Positions 7,935 to 15,854 of a stretch of DNA of 64,000 nucleotides are shown one piece after another. The notes below the pieces were generated by a model. The model ran no database searches. It was not told the DNA's origin and saw only the letters and a list, made by a program, of their open reading frames with translations. The DNA lies in contig CAMAZY010000003.1 of the NCBI GenBank assembly GCA_945863885.1, positions 62,001-126,000 on the forward strand, given 5' to 3'. The DNA is from an uncultured Clostridia bacterium. Its GTDB lineage: Bacteria > Bacillota > Clostridia > Oscillospirales > Acutalibacteraceae. The translations under genes were made by a program, and so were the position numbers. Position 1 is the first letter of the stretch. Every line of letters starts with the position of its first letter.

Positions 7935-9431
7935 TCAGTTAGTAAAAAGCCGGCTGTAAAGCAGATCGAAAAAGGCTCCGGCTTCGCTGTCGGGCAGATA
8001 TGTCGGATATATCACCGTGTTCCCCTTAACGGTCATACGGTCAACTCTGCGGATTTCGCCCGTCACACCGTCTTTGTATTCACAGTAATATACCTCGTCC
8101 CATTTTTCGTCGGACTTATCAAGCTTAATAGTGTTTTTGTATTCCATATCCGAAACGGCATTTTCAATATAGTGGTTTCTCATTGATGGGCTGTCGCTGA
8201 CAAAAACCTGATACCGGATCTCCCAGACGTCATTTTCACAGGCATCGTCTGCGCAATAGGATATTACAGTATACTTCTGAAAGAATCTTGTTGCGTCACA
8301 ATCGAATGAATCTTTCGCCGTCTGTTTGTCGCAGCCGAAGTCGGAAACAGAAACCAGTGCTTCTTCTTTCGTCAGCATTTTGTCCTTTACCGAAGCGGAC
8401 AGACTGCTTCCTGTCAACATTGACACAGCCGAAACGGCGGCGAACACGCATACCGCACCGAGTGCGGCAAGAGCCCGTCTTTTTCGATAGTGATAAAGCG
8501 GCAGGTCAAAGCCCTTGCCGGTCAGGGCGGCATAAACGAAAATGGCGGCAGGCAAAGAAAAGAACATACTGCAAACCGCACGGTAGGAAGTATCAAAATA
8601 TCCGCCGTCAAAATAAATATACACCCCGAAAAGCAGCATACAACCGCAACTATATACAGCGTTTTTGATACGGTATTGTTTTTCGGCCTGTCTGATATCT
8701 AAAAACTCAATTCTTTCGTTTCTGTCGATATGCCGCTTTTGCTTTGTGTACCAGCAAAGAAAAAACGTAGTAAGAAAAGCCAGAGAAATCAGCCACATCA
8801 GCAAAATCGCAAGATCTGTAATGTTTTCGGAATTAAAAAGTGTGAATTTGCCCAGACTGACGTCAGACAACACATCAACCATAACAAAGCTAAGATAGAA
8901 CAGCGGCCATGCCATCATTTCAATGATATTTCTTTTCACATTTTTTCTCGCCGCAAAGGAAAGCGTCTGACGGTCGTCGGTCATAATCGGATCGGCGTTT
9001 TTGTCCAAAGTACGGAAGATATATAACTCGTCGATCTCCTTGTCAAAGGCCGCAAGCTTCCACCCGGCGCCCTTACAAAGCTCAACAAACTCTTTATTCA
9101 GCCCGTCGGAGCGGCTTTCGTCCTTAAAAACCACGCAGGAATAGCGGACAGTTCTCGGCTCGCTCTTTTCGAAGTAAAATTTATTCCGGTTAAACTCCCG
9201 AAGCCGAAGCCCCTCTTTTTCTGCATTTTCAAGGTACTGCTCCAAAGCGGTGAGCTCGGTATAATCGTAATTCACCGTGCGCTTGACGGGGTCGTACTCG
9301 TAGTCGGATTCTTCCCGGTATTCGTCGGGGTCGAAACCGGCATCAATATCGGTATCAAAATCGGGATTATAATGGTAGACAGCGTTTTCGCTATCCTTGT
9401 TTTCAAATTCCACAAAAGTCACTCCTTTCAT
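7935..9431 (-). CDS. DUF2812 domain membrane protein paired with PadR
   Basis: 498 residues. An N-terminal soluble part (residues ~1-170) ends in the DUF2812-like segment (KEFVELCKGAGWKLAAFDKEIDELYIFRTLDKNADPI), followed by about five membrane spans (around WPLFYLSFVMVDVL, ITDLAILLMWLISLAFLTTFF, CGCMLLFGVYIYF, FFSLPAAIFVYAALTG, ALGAVCVFAAVSAVSML) and a C-terminal extracytoplasmic or cytoplasmic domain. DUF2812 proteins are regularly encoded next to PadR regulators; the function is not known. The ATG overlaps the padR stop (ATGA), so the two are translationally coupled; a GTG seven codons later behind AAAGGAG is an alternative start. Confidence 0.8.
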   Translation of the reverse strand: MKGVTFVEFENKDSENAVYHYNPDFDTDIDAGFDPDEYREESDYEYDPVKRTVNYDYTELTALEQYLENAEKEGLRLREFNRNKFYFEKSEPRTVRYSCVVFKDESRSDGLNKEFVELCKGAGWKLAAFDKEIDELYIFRTLDKNADPIMTDDRQTLSFAARKNVKRNIIEMMAWPLFYLSFVMVDVLSDVSLGKFTLFNSENITDLAILLMWLISLAFLTTFFLCWYTKQKRHIDRNERIEFLDIRQAEKQYRIKNAVYSCGCMLLFGVYIYFDGGYFDTSYRAVCSMFFSLPAAIFVYAALTGKGFDLPLYHYRKRRALAALGAVCVFAAVSAVSMLTGSSLSASVKDKMLTKEEALVSVSDFGCDKQTAKDSFDCDATRFFQKYTVISYCADDACENDVWEIRYQVFVSDSPSMRNHYIENAVSDMEYKNTIKLDKSDEKWDEVYYCEYKDGVTGEIRRVDRMTVKGNTVIYPTYLPDSEAGAFFDLLYSRLFTN

Positions 9432-9745
9432 CTCAGTCCCTCCATAATCTCCCTGCCGTCGTTTGACAGGCGGCTGAGTCTTTCATATTCCTCCCGAAGA
9501 GCGGCTTTGCCGTTTTCGGTGATGATGTAGCGTTTTGTGCCCAAAGTTGCGTCCGTTCGCCGGATCAGTCCGTTCTGGGCGAACTTATCAAGCATGGTAT
9601 AAAGCGTGCCCGGACCAATTGTGACCCGTGAGCCGGAAATCTCTTTTACGGCGTTCATAATCTCGGCTCCATACCGCTCCTTTGTCAGCGCAAGCAAAAC
9701 ATAATACATCGGCTCTGACAAAGTCTGCAAGGCTTTTCGTGGCAT
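9428..9745 (-). CDS. PadR family transcriptional regulator
   Basis: 105-residue winged-helix repressor of the short PadR type. Visible: SEPMYYVLLALTKERYGAEIMNAVKEIS (helices 1-2), GPGTLYTMLDKFAQNGLIRR (recognition helix and wing, the typical GTLYxxLxxLxxxGLI pattern) and GTKRYIITENGKAAL (wing end). It is the first gene of a two-gene operon with the DUF2812 protein, and two matching inverted repeats occupy its promoter, so autoregulation is very likely. Ligand unknown. Confidence 0.93.
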   Translation of the reverse strand: MPRKALQTLSEPMYYVLLALTKERYGAEIMNAVKEISGSRVTIGPGTLYTMLDKFAQNGLIRRTDATLGTKRYIITENGKAALREEYERLSRLSNDGREIMEGLR

Positions 9746-9771
9746 CGTGCCGCCCTCCTTTCCCGTCGGAT

Positions 9772-9827
9772 TATCGTTACACGATATTTCACGGTTTCAT
9801 TATAATATCGTTACTCGATATTGTCAA
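9772..9827 (-). promoter_or_regulatory. padR promoter with two PadR-type operators
   Basis: Minus strand: -35 TTGACA (9822-9827), 17-base spacer, -10 TATAAT (9799-9804), a consensus promoter. The spacer (9805-9821) is entirely one inverted repeat, ATATCG-N5-CGATAT. A second copy, TATCG-N5-CGATA (9772-9786), lies just past the start point. Two identical half-site arrangements covering promoter and start region are what an autorepressing PadR dimer would need. Confidence 0.85.
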
Positions 9828-9889
9828 GTTGTGCGGCAAAAAATTCTGAAAAGTACAGACCTTTCACAGGCAAGCCGTCGGTTGTCATA

Positions 9890-10051
9890 GGCAAGCTCTA
9901 AAATCTCAAGGCGTTTGGCATAGTGCCCAAATGATGTCGGCTTTTAGGCAAAATGAAGCAGGAATACTCTGTGTATTTCAAGGATTTTTAACGACAAAGA
10001 CGGCATTAGTTGGGCATTATGACAAATGCCGGGATGTTTTTAGAGGTTGCC
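9890..10051 (+). repeat. Leader-type structured element, copy 1 (extended form)
   Basis: Ends pair with each other: GGCAAGCTCTAA at the 5' side and TTAGAGGTTGCC at the 3' side (one mismatch). Inside, GGCGTTTGGCAT and ATGCCGGGATG match the second copy at 27169-27232. Between them this copy has about 100 extra bases that fold back as a further stem (GTGCCCAA/TTGGGCAT, AATGATGTC/GACGGCATT). It sits 45 bases before a small plus-strand gene. I do not recognise it as a described riboswitch. Confidence 0.65.
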
Positions 10052-10061
10052 ATAAAAAAAG

Positions 10062-10091
10062 CTCCGGCATATACTGCTACTGCCGGAGGTG
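10062..10091 (+). promoter_or_regulatory. Hairpin that sequesters a Shine-Dalgarno
   Basis: Perfect 8-bp stem CTCCGGCA / TGCCGGAG with an 11-base loop. The 3' arm contains GGAG of the Shine-Dalgarno GGAGGTG (10085-10091), six bases before the ATG at 10097, so folding would hide the ribosome binding site. Confidence 0.65.
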
Positions 10092-10096
10092 ATGAA

Positions 10097-10270
10097 ATGA
10101 ATCCTTGCGAACTGACGGCGTCGATAACCGCAATTGCGAATATGTTAGCCGGTAAGCTGACCGTTGACGAGCTGAGTTCGCTCGGAGCCGTTCTCACGCA
10201 GCTCGGCGACACACTGGCAACAATTGCAACCCAAAAAGGCATTTGCGAAGAAAGAGCGGAACGCATATAA
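10097..10270 (+). CDS. Small DUF6774-like protein
   Basis: 57 residues, MNPCELTASITAIANMLAGKL...LGAVLTQLGDTLATIATQKGICE. It resembles a family of about 60-residue helical proteins common in Oscillospirales and annotated DUF6774, with the conserved LGAVxTQLGDTLATIxxQ core. Function unknown. The ATG at 10097 is preferred over the track start at 10010 because GGAGGTG precedes it and the extra N-terminal residues run through the structured leader. A hairpin after the stop probably terminates transcription. The family assignment is from memory. Confidence 0.65.
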   Translation: MNPCELTASITAIANMLAGKLTVDELSSLGAVLTQLGDTLATIATQKGICEERAERI

Positions 10271-10287
10271 GGAGGAAAAGAGGCAAG

Positions 10288-10316
10288 AACGCCGCCCGGG
10301 TCGATCGGACGGCGTT
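10288..10316. terminator. Hairpin between convergent genes
   Basis: AACGCCG / CGGCGTT stem with a 15-base loop between the small plus-strand gene and thyX (minus). It is followed by T-rich sequence (tgcttattattttgc) on the plus side, so it probably ends the plus-strand transcript. Confidence 0.6.
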
Positions 10317-10331
10317 TGCTTATTATTTTGC

Positions 10332-11702
10332 TTATAATATGGAAAAGGCTTTTCTGACCTCGGCGGCTTTTCCGCAGGTAAGCTTGCCCTCAGGGCAGAC
10401 ACCCGTCGAGTAACAGCTCGGGCCGTAAAACGAGAACAGCTCCGGCTCAGCCTTGCGAAGTTTTTGTAATAGCTCAACGGAAAAAGTCCGGATCTCCCAT
10501 TGGGCACGGTTACAAGAACGAAGCTTCATGAACAAAAGAAGCTCCCGTCCGTTCATCGTCGTCACAAAGTCGAGTGTGTTTCCGCTTAAAAGGCAATAAA
10601 CGGTCTCACCGTCCGAATAGCCTTTCGCCCGCATTTTTTCGTACAAAGAGGCGGTTTTATCGAAAGCCGAAACGTATTTATCAAGAAGACTTTCGTTATC
10701 CTTTACGCTTTCGGGAATAATATAGCTGTCTCTCTTGCAGGAAGCAAGCGACGGAATTCCGATGCTCTGAATCCGATGACGGGTAAAATGCGTAAGCGTC
10801 GAAAGCGAAACGTCGTTGAAGCGGACAGTACAGCAAACCGCTTCGAGCGCACGGCTTCTTGTAAGAGAAACCGCCTCGGCGATAATCTGCTTTCTTTTTT
10901 CGGGGTCGCTGACAATCTTTTTAATCTCCGCCGAGGGCAGGTTCATGCTTTCGATCAGCGCGAACTCCGCCACCCGTTCGGCGCAGTCCGGCGTCAGCGC
11001 CAGCAGCTCGACGCTTTCACGAAGTCCGTCGGGTTCTTCGCTTCCGGGAATATCAAAAGTAAACGTATCGGTGTATTTTCCGTACTGAGTCTCAAAGTCA
11101 CAGAAAATTCCCGGTGCGGCTTTTTTACAATCCTCAAGAAGCTTCTTTCCGAGTCCATAGATTTCGGGGAAGCTTCTGCCACGTCCGAAAAGCATCGCCC
11201 GTAAGACGTTTATCAGTTCTCTTCCGCCGAGAGAGCAAAAAAAGTTGCTGTAAAAGCAGTAGGGCAAAACGAAGCGTGCGTCCTCTTTGGCGATTCCGTT
11301 TTCACACAATTCGGAGTAAAGCGCAAAAAGCGAATCCATGTGCGCTTTGTATTCTTTTTCGTCGTCTTCGCTTTTGAAATCCGGAAGATAATATCCGCTG
11401 TCGGAAAAATCGACATAGCGGCGGCTTTTTACGGTAAAGCTTGCGAGCCGGAATTCAATCATGAACTGTTCGACAACAACCGACACATTTTCAAAAGCGA
11501 GATTAAAAAAGATATGCTCGACCGTCGACGTGTGTCCCGACGAAGTGACCTTTGCAATCAACTTTGCGTTCTTTTCGGCGTCCATAGAACGGTCGAAAAT
11601 TTCAAGTGCCGTTCCCGACTGGGTTGAAATTCTACCCGCCGCAGCACAGACGCTCTCACCGCAGTCGGTGATTCCGATAATCTTGATTTTTCCGTTCGTC
11701 AT
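10332..11702 (-). CDS. thyX: FAD-dependent thymidylate synthase, duplicated-domain form
   Basis: Makes dTMP from dUMP with methylene-THF and FADH2. A single ThyX domain is about 220-250 residues; this protein has 456 and shows the family pattern twice. First half: GHTSTVEHIFFNLAFENVS then EFRLASFTVKSRRYV, matching RHRxxSxxxxSxRY except that RHR reads EFR. Second half: LTHFTRHRIQSIGIPSLASCKRDSY, where RHR is intact but SQRY is not. So the two motifs seem to be split between an N- and a C-terminal domain. Two-domain ThyX-like proteins occur in Clostridia. Monocistronic, no neighbour in the same pathway except tmk at 12.97 kb. Confidence 0.88.
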   Translation of the reverse strand: MTNGKIKIIGITDCGESVCAAAGRISTQSGTALEIFDRSMDAEKNAKLIAKVTSSGHTSTVEHIFFNLAFENVSVVVEQFMIEFRLASFTVKSRRYVDFSDSGYYLPDFKSEDDEKEYKAHMDSLFALYSELCENGIAKEDARFVLPYCFYSNFFCSLGGRELINVLRAMLFGRGRSFPEIYGLGKKLLEDCKKAAPGIFCDFETQYGKYTDTFTFDIPGSEEPDGLRESVELLALTPDCAERVAEFALIESMNLPSAEIKKIVSDPEKRKQIIAEAVSLTRSRALEAVCCTVRFNDVSLSTLTHFTRHRIQSIGIPSLASCKRDSYIIPESVKDNESLLDKYVSAFDKTASLYEKMRAKGYSDGETVYCLLSGNTLDFVTTMNGRELLLFMKLRSCNRAQWEIRTFSVELLQKLRKAEPELFSFYGPSCYSTGVCPEGKLTCGKAAEVRKAFSIL

Positions 11703-11810
11703 ATTCGTCCTCCCGATTTACAACCATACTTTCTATATACCTTATCATATTTTATCGGTGAATACAAGGAATCCGGGCATTTTTGTTGAAAAAAACGGAC
11801 ACTCGTCTGC

Positions 11811-11839
11811 TTGAAAAAGCCCCGGCTTCATGATAAAAT
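11811..11839 (+). promoter_or_regulatory. Promoter of the VanX-like gene
   Basis: -35 TTGAAA (11811-11816), 17-base spacer, -10 TAAAAT (11834-11839); the ATG is 33 bases on behind AAAGGAGGCAGGCAC. Confidence 0.75.
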
Positions 11840-11871
11840 AGCCGAAAACACGCTTCAAAGGAGGCAGGCAC

Positions 11872-12498
11872 ATGAAATTTTCTTATGACCGTCCGGGCTT
11901 TGTTGATATCATCCGCATCGCCGACAACATCAGAACGGATATCCGCTACTTCGGCGAAAACAATTTTGTCGGAAGACGAATCGACGGTTATCGGCGGCCG
12001 CTGGCTCTTTTGGCCGAAGAAGCCGCAAAGGCACTCAAAGCGGCGGCGGCTTCTTTAAAAGAAAAAGGCTTCGGTCTTGTTGTTTTCGACGCCTACCGTC
12101 CGCAAAAGGCGGTCGACTGCTTTGTCCGTTGGGCAAAGGACGAACAAGACGACAAGATGAAGCCGCTGTTTTATCCCGACATGGACAAGGCGAAGCTGTT
12201 TTCACTCGGCTTTATCAGCCCGCAGTCGAGCCACAGCCGGGGAAGCACCGTTGATCTGAGTCTTTTTTCGCTTGAGACAGGCAAAAACATAGATATGGGC
12301 TCGGACTTTGACTTTTTCGGTGAAATCTCCCGTTCGGACTGCCGGGAAATGCTTACGGACAAGCAGTTTGAAAACCGACGGCTTTTAAAAAGCGTCATGA
12401 CCGAAGCCGGATTTGACCCACTCCCGGAGGAATGGTGGCATTTTACGCTCAGAGACGAACCGTATCCCGACACGTATTTTGATTTCGACATTGAATAG
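11872..12498 (+). CDS. D-alanyl-D-alanine dipeptidase (VanX/DdpX family, M15D)
   Basis: Zinc dipeptidase that splits D-Ala-D-Ala. 208 residues. The zinc and catalytic motifs are intact: SxHxxGxxxD as SSHSRGSTVD, and ExxxH region as EEWWHF; the Arg of VFDAYRP is the family's substrate-side arginine. No signal peptide, so cytoplasmic. There is no vanH/vanA ligase or VanRS pair nearby, so this is more likely for D-Ala-D-Ala turnover than for glycopeptide resistance. Starts behind AAAGGAGGCAGGCAC with its own promoter. Confidence 0.9.
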   Translation: MKFSYDRPGFVDIIRIADNIRTDIRYFGENNFVGRRIDGYRRPLALLAEEAAKALKAAAASLKEKGFGLVVFDAYRPQKAVDCFVRWAKDEQDDKMKPLFYPDMDKAKLFSLGFISPQSSHSRGSTVDLSLFSLETGKNIDMGSDFDFFGEISRSDCREMLTDKQFENRRLLKSVMTEAGFDPLPEEWWHFTLRDEPYPDTYFDFDIE

Positions 12499-12529
12499 AC
12501 AAAAAAATCTTACAATTCAGTTATTTAAG

Positions 12530-12557
12530 TTGATAATTTCGCTTTTTATGATATAAT
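12530..12557 (+). promoter_or_regulatory. Promoter of the cupin gene (possibly the tmk-U32 run)
   Basis: -35 TTGATA (12530-12535), 16-base spacer, -10 TATAAT (12552-12557). About 40 bases upstream of the cupin ATG. Since the genes that follow are tightly packed without another obvious promoter, it may serve them as well. Confidence 0.7.
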
Positions 12558-12600
12558 ATATCAGTTAAACTATGCAACTTTGCTTTTTCGGAGGTTCATT

Positions 12601-12948
12601 ATGATAAAACGCAAGGAAGACATGAAAATCACCGTCAGAGAAAACATGAGGGGCGGCGACGGACAAGCCGTCATTACCGATGTTTTAAACAAGGGCGAAT
12701 ACAACGGTCATGCAAGACTGTTAGGCACCATCACGCTTGAGCCCGGCTGTTCGATCGGTCCGCACATTCACGAAAACGAGGAAGAGGTCTTTTACATCAT
12801 CGACGGCGAGGCCGTTTACAACGACAACGGCGAAGAAAAGACGCTTTACAAAGGAGACAGCTGTGTCTGTCTCGGCGGTCAGACCCATTCCATCGCCAAC
12901 CGAACCGATAAAACGCTTGTTTTCTTCGCCGCTATTCTTACCTATTGA
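12601..12948 (+). CDS. Cupin domain protein
   Basis: Single-domain cupin of 115 residues. The two cupin motifs are visible: GPHIHENEEEVFYIIDGEAVY (His, His, Glu as metal ligands) and DSCVCLGGQTHSIANR (second His). Small cupins of this kind bind a metal and act as isomerases, dioxygenases or sugar-binding proteins; the substrate cannot be told. ATG at 12601 chosen because GGAGGTTCATT precedes it; the track's TTG at 12580 is inside the Shine-Dalgarno region. tmk starts 22 bases after its stop. Confidence 0.88.
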   Translation: MIKRKEDMKITVRENMRGGDGQAVITDVLNKGEYNGHARLLGTITLEPGCSIGPHIHENEEEVFYIIDGEAVYNDNGEEKTLYKGDSCVCLGGQTHSIANRTDKTLVFFAAILTY

Positions 12949-12970
12949 TTGCTGAAAGGATAAGCACTTT

Positions 12971-13645
12971 ATGGGAAAACTGATTGTAATTGAGGGTCTT
13001 GACGCCAGCGGAAAAGGAACGCAGGCCGAGATTCTTTTAAAAAGACTTCAGGAAGGCGGAAAAGAGGCTTTCGAAATCAGTCTGCCGAACTACGACGACG
13101 AGTCGAGCGCCCTTGTTAAAATGTATCTGCGAGGAGACCTCGGCGACAAGCCGTCGGACGTCAACGCATATGCGGCTTCGACGTTTTATGCTGTTGACCG
13201 CTACGCAAGCTTTAAAAAAAGCTGGGGCAAGGAATATGACAACGGAAAGATCATCGTTGCCAACCGCTACACCACCTCCAACGCCTGCCATCAGATGACA
13301 AAGCTTAACGAAAGCGAATGGGACAGCTATCTTTCGTGGCTGTTTGATTTTGAATACCGGCTTCTCGGAATACCGAAGCCCGACTGTGTAATTTATCTCG
13401 ATATGCCGGTCGAAATTTCGCAAAAGCTTCTGATGAAGCGGTACGACGACGATGAAAGCAAAAAAGACGTTCACGAAAAAGACGTTGCTTATCTCAAAAG
13501 CTGTCACAAGGCCGCCGATTATGCCTGTAAAAAGCTCGGCTGGAACCGCATTTTGTGCAGTGAAAACAGCGAGCCGAGAACCATTGAGGCAATTGCCGGC
13601 GACATTTTCACCGTTTTAGAAAGGAAGTCCTTTTTTGATGATTGA
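12971..13645 (+). CDS. tmk: Thymidylate kinase
   Basis: Phosphorylates dTMP to dTDP, the step after ThyX. 224 residues. P-loop GLDASGKGTQ, the DR(Y) motif in VDRYASF, and the lid region after LDMPVEISQKLLMKR. It is the slightly longer, divergent TMK seen in Clostridia (with NRYTTSNACHQ). The last 8 bases overlap the next gene, so translation is coupled. Confidence 0.93.
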   Translation: MGKLIVIEGLDASGKGTQAEILLKRLQEGGKEAFEISLPNYDDESSALVKMYLRGDLGDKPSDVNAYAASTFYAVDRYASFKKSWGKEYDNGKIIVANRYTTSNACHQMTKLNESEWDSYLSWLFDFEYRLLGIPKPDCVIYLDMPVEISQKLLMKRYDDDESKKDVHEKDVAYLKSCHKAADYACKKLGWNRILCSENSEPRTIEAIAGDIFTVLERKSFFDD

Positions 13646-14528
13646 TTTTCATCGTGTAACTCTTCAAGATAAAACTTGGATTGAAAAGAAGCTAAAAAAA
13701 AGTGAAACCAAAAGCTGTGAATACTGCTTCGGAAGCATTTTCGGCTACGACGCCGTGATGGAAATCTATGTTGCCGAATATGAGGGCTGTCTTGTCACAA
13801 AATGCGTGCTTTCCGACGGCTTTATCTCCTACTGCTGTCCCTTCGGTGACGGTGACATTCAAAAAGCGCTCGACGCCGTGATTGAGGACGCCGAAAAAAG
13901 CGGCGCCAAAAGTGATATCTTCGGCATGAACGAAAAAACGGCAATCGCTTTCAATGAAAAATACCAAGGTAAATATGAAGCTGTTGCGGACAGGGATTCG
14001 TTTGATTATGTTTATCTTGCGTCCGATTTAAGCTCGCTTACCGGTAAAAAATATCAGCCGAAGCGAAATCATATTTCCTATTTTAACCGAAACTACGAAT
14101 GGACTTACGAAAAAATCACAGCCGAAAACATTCCCGACTGTCTTGAAATGAGCCGTCAATGGCTTCAGGAAAGCACAAGCGACAGCAAGGACGACCTTGA
14201 AAACGAGCTGAAGATTATCACGAGAGTCTTTGATAACTACGATGCCCTCGGCTTTACCGGCGGCCTTATCCGGGTCGGCAAAAAGGTTGTCGCCTACACG
14301 ATGGGTGAACCGCTTTCGGACGTGATGTTCTGCGTGCATTTTGAAAAGGCATTTGCGGATATCAGAGGCGCCTATCCGATCATCAATCAGCAGTTTGTCA
14401 AAAACGAGCTTGGCCGATACACCTATGTCAACCGGGAGGACGATGTGGGAGCGGAGAACTTAAGAAAAGCGAAGCTGTCGTATCACCCTGCCTTTATGAT
14501 TGAAAAATATACCGTGAGGATCAAATAA
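13638..14528 (+). CDS. DUF2156 / LPG-synthase C-terminal-like protein
   Basis: 296 residues of two GNAT-like halves, matching the DUF2156 family (related to the catalytic domain of MprF/FmhX-type aminoacyltransferases): CEYCFGSIFGYDAVMEIYVAEYEG, YQPKRNHISYFNRNYEWTYEKITAENI and ANQQFV-type region INQQFVKNELGRYTYVNREDDVG. Enzymes of this fold move acyl or aminoacyl groups; here the substrate is unknown and no membrane part is present. ATG at 13638 is preferred to the TTG at 13635. It overlaps tmk and touches the next GNAT gene (TAATG), so all three are one operon. Confidence 0.87.
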   Translation: MIDFHRVTLQDKTWIEKKLKKSETKSCEYCFGSIFGYDAVMEIYVAEYEGCLVTKCVLSDGFISYCCPFGDGDIQKALDAVIEDAEKSGAKSDIFGMNEKTAIAFNEKYQGKYEAVADRDSFDYVYLASDLSSLTGKKYQPKRNHISYFNRNYEWTYEKITAENIPDCLEMSRQWLQESTSDSKDDLENELKIITRVFDNYDALGFTGGLIRVGKKVVAYTMGEPLSDVMFCVHFEKAFADIRGAYPIINQQFVKNELGRYTYVNREDDVGAENLRKAKLSYHPAFMIEKYTVRIK

Positions 14529-15298
14529 TGCTGATTTCACCCGAGAAAAAATATCAAAACGATTTGTTTACTCTTTGGAAAACCTGCTTCGGTGACGAGG
14601 ACGGCTATATTGATCTCTTTTTCCGTAAAGAATACGAGCACTGCAAAACCTTTGCCCGGTTCGAGAACGATACAATCGTTTCCGCTCTTTATCTTCTTGA
14701 CTGTTTTATTTCTCTTAACGGAAAACGGTATGACGGCTATTATCTTTATGCGGCGGCGACAAGACCCGAAAGCCGGGAAAAAGGATACATGGCGGCTCTG
14801 ATAAGAGAAGCCCAACGGTTTGCCGAAAAGGAAGGCAAGTCGTTTATTGCTCTCGTTCCCGGGGAAGAGTGGCTTTACGCTTATTACCGGAAGTTCGGCT
14901 TCGAAAAAGAAATGTACAAATACCGGACCGAAAACAAACCCGAGGCAGCTGTCAGCCGAAAGCCTGTCAAAAGCGAAGATTATCTTGCTTTTCGCCTTTC
15001 GTTTCCGAATGCTCTTCAGTTTGAAACAACCGAATTTTCCTATGTTTCGGACTGTTACGGCTATATAAATGCCGCCTTTTATGACAGTGGAGACAGTCTT
15101 TTGATTTCCGACGGAAAAACCGTTTTTGAATATTCAGGAAACGAAACGTTCGCAGGAAAGGAAAAAGAAATTTACGGCATGAAGCCGCTTTCGGGCGAAT
15201 CCGAAAAAATCGTTTTCGGTCAGCTTTACTTTACTTCGGAACAAACGGCGGAAAAATTCAAAACCGCCGAAATCTATATGAACAACGCACTCGATTAA
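14528..15298 (+). CDS. GNAT family N-acetyltransferase
   Basis: 256 residues. The acetyl-CoA binding stretch is TRPESREKGYMAALIREAQRFAEKEGKSFIALVPGEEWLYAYYRKFGFE, where RxxGY matches motif A. The longer C-terminal part (sterol carrier-like region) suggests the Eis-type organisation. Substrate not predictable. Its ATG overlaps the stop of the DUF2156 gene (TAATG); paired DUF2156 and Eis-like GNAT genes recur in Clostridia. Confidence 0.85.
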   Translation: MLISPEKKYQNDLFTLWKTCFGDEDGYIDLFFRKEYEHCKTFARFENDTIVSALYLLDCFISLNGKRYDGYYLYAAATRPESREKGYMAALIREAQRFAEKEGKSFIALVPGEEWLYAYYRKFGFEKEMYKYRTENKPEAAVSRKPVKSEDYLAFRLSFPNALQFETTEFSYVSDCYGYINAAFYDSGDSLLISDGKTVFEYSGNETFAGKEKEIYGMKPLSGESEKIVFGQLYFTSEQTAEKFKTAEIYMNNALD

Positions 15299-15302
15299 GG
15301 AT

Positions 15303-15854
15303 GTGACAAAATTGATTTACTGTTTTCTTGCCGACGGCTTTGAAGAAGTCGAAGCCATCTCCCCTATTGATATGTTAAGACGTGCCGGCGCCGAGGTTAA
15401 AACGGTCGGCGTCACCGGAAAAATCGTCACGGGCTCCCACGGGATCCCCGTCGAAGCCGATATCACCGAAGACGAAATTTCGCTTGATGCCGGTGTGCAG
15501 GCCGTGATTCTTCCCGGCGGAATGCCCGGCACGCTCAATCTTGAAAAAAGCGAAACGGTAAAAGAGGCTGTACGCTTCGCCGCCGGAAACGGAAAGCTTG
15601 TCTGTGCCATCTGCGCCGCTCCGTCGATCCTCGGTCACATGGGACTGCTTGACGGAAAAGAGGCCATCGCCTATCCGGGCTTTGAAAAAGATTTGATCGG
15701 TGCTTCGGTTTCTGCCAAGTATGTTGTACAAGACGGAAACTTCATCACCGCAAAAGGAGCCGGTGTCGCCGTCGATTTCGGGCTCGAGATCGTCTGTGCA
15801 CTTTTCGGAAAAGAGGCTTCAGACAACATCAGAAAGTCCATTCAATGCTTATGA
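15303..15854 (+). CDS. DJ-1/PfpI family protein
   Basis: 183 residues of the DJ-1/ThiJ/PfpI fold. ADGFEEVEAISPIDMLRRAGAEVKTV at the start (with the conserved Glu of the active site) and the nucleophile elbow with its cysteine in LVCAICAAPSILGHMGLL. Family members are linked to deglycation, chaperone or 4-methyl-thiazole roles; the exact activity is open. The GTG at 15303 is given; a TTG at 15312, 11 bases after AAGG, would give the more typical start MIYCFLADGFEEVE. Overlaps the next gene by 10 bases. Confidence 0.9.
   Translation: MTKLIYCFLADGFEEVEAISPIDMLRRAGAEVKTVGVTGKIVTGSHGIPVEADITEDEISLDAGVQAVILPGGMPGTLNLEKSETVKEAVRFAAGNGKLVCAICAAPSILGHMGLLDGKEAIAYPGFEKDLIGASVSAKYVVQDGNFITAKGAGVAVDFGLEIVCALFGKEASDNIRKSIQCL

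Larger units (their letters stand above)
9746..10096. other. Intergenic region between padR and the DUF6774-like gene
   Basis: 351 bases without a protein gene. It holds the padR promoter and operators on the left, about 60 bases with nothing I recognise (9828-9889), the first copy of a structured repeat element (9890-10051) and a hairpin that ends in the Shine-Dalgarno of the next gene (10062-10088). No clear promoter for the plus-strand gene was seen. Confidence 0.7.

Noticed and set aside
11872-12498. Glycopeptide resistance (van) cluster
   Set aside because: Only a VanX-like dipeptidase is present; no VanA/B/D-type ligase, VanH dehydrogenase or VanRS genes adjoin it.
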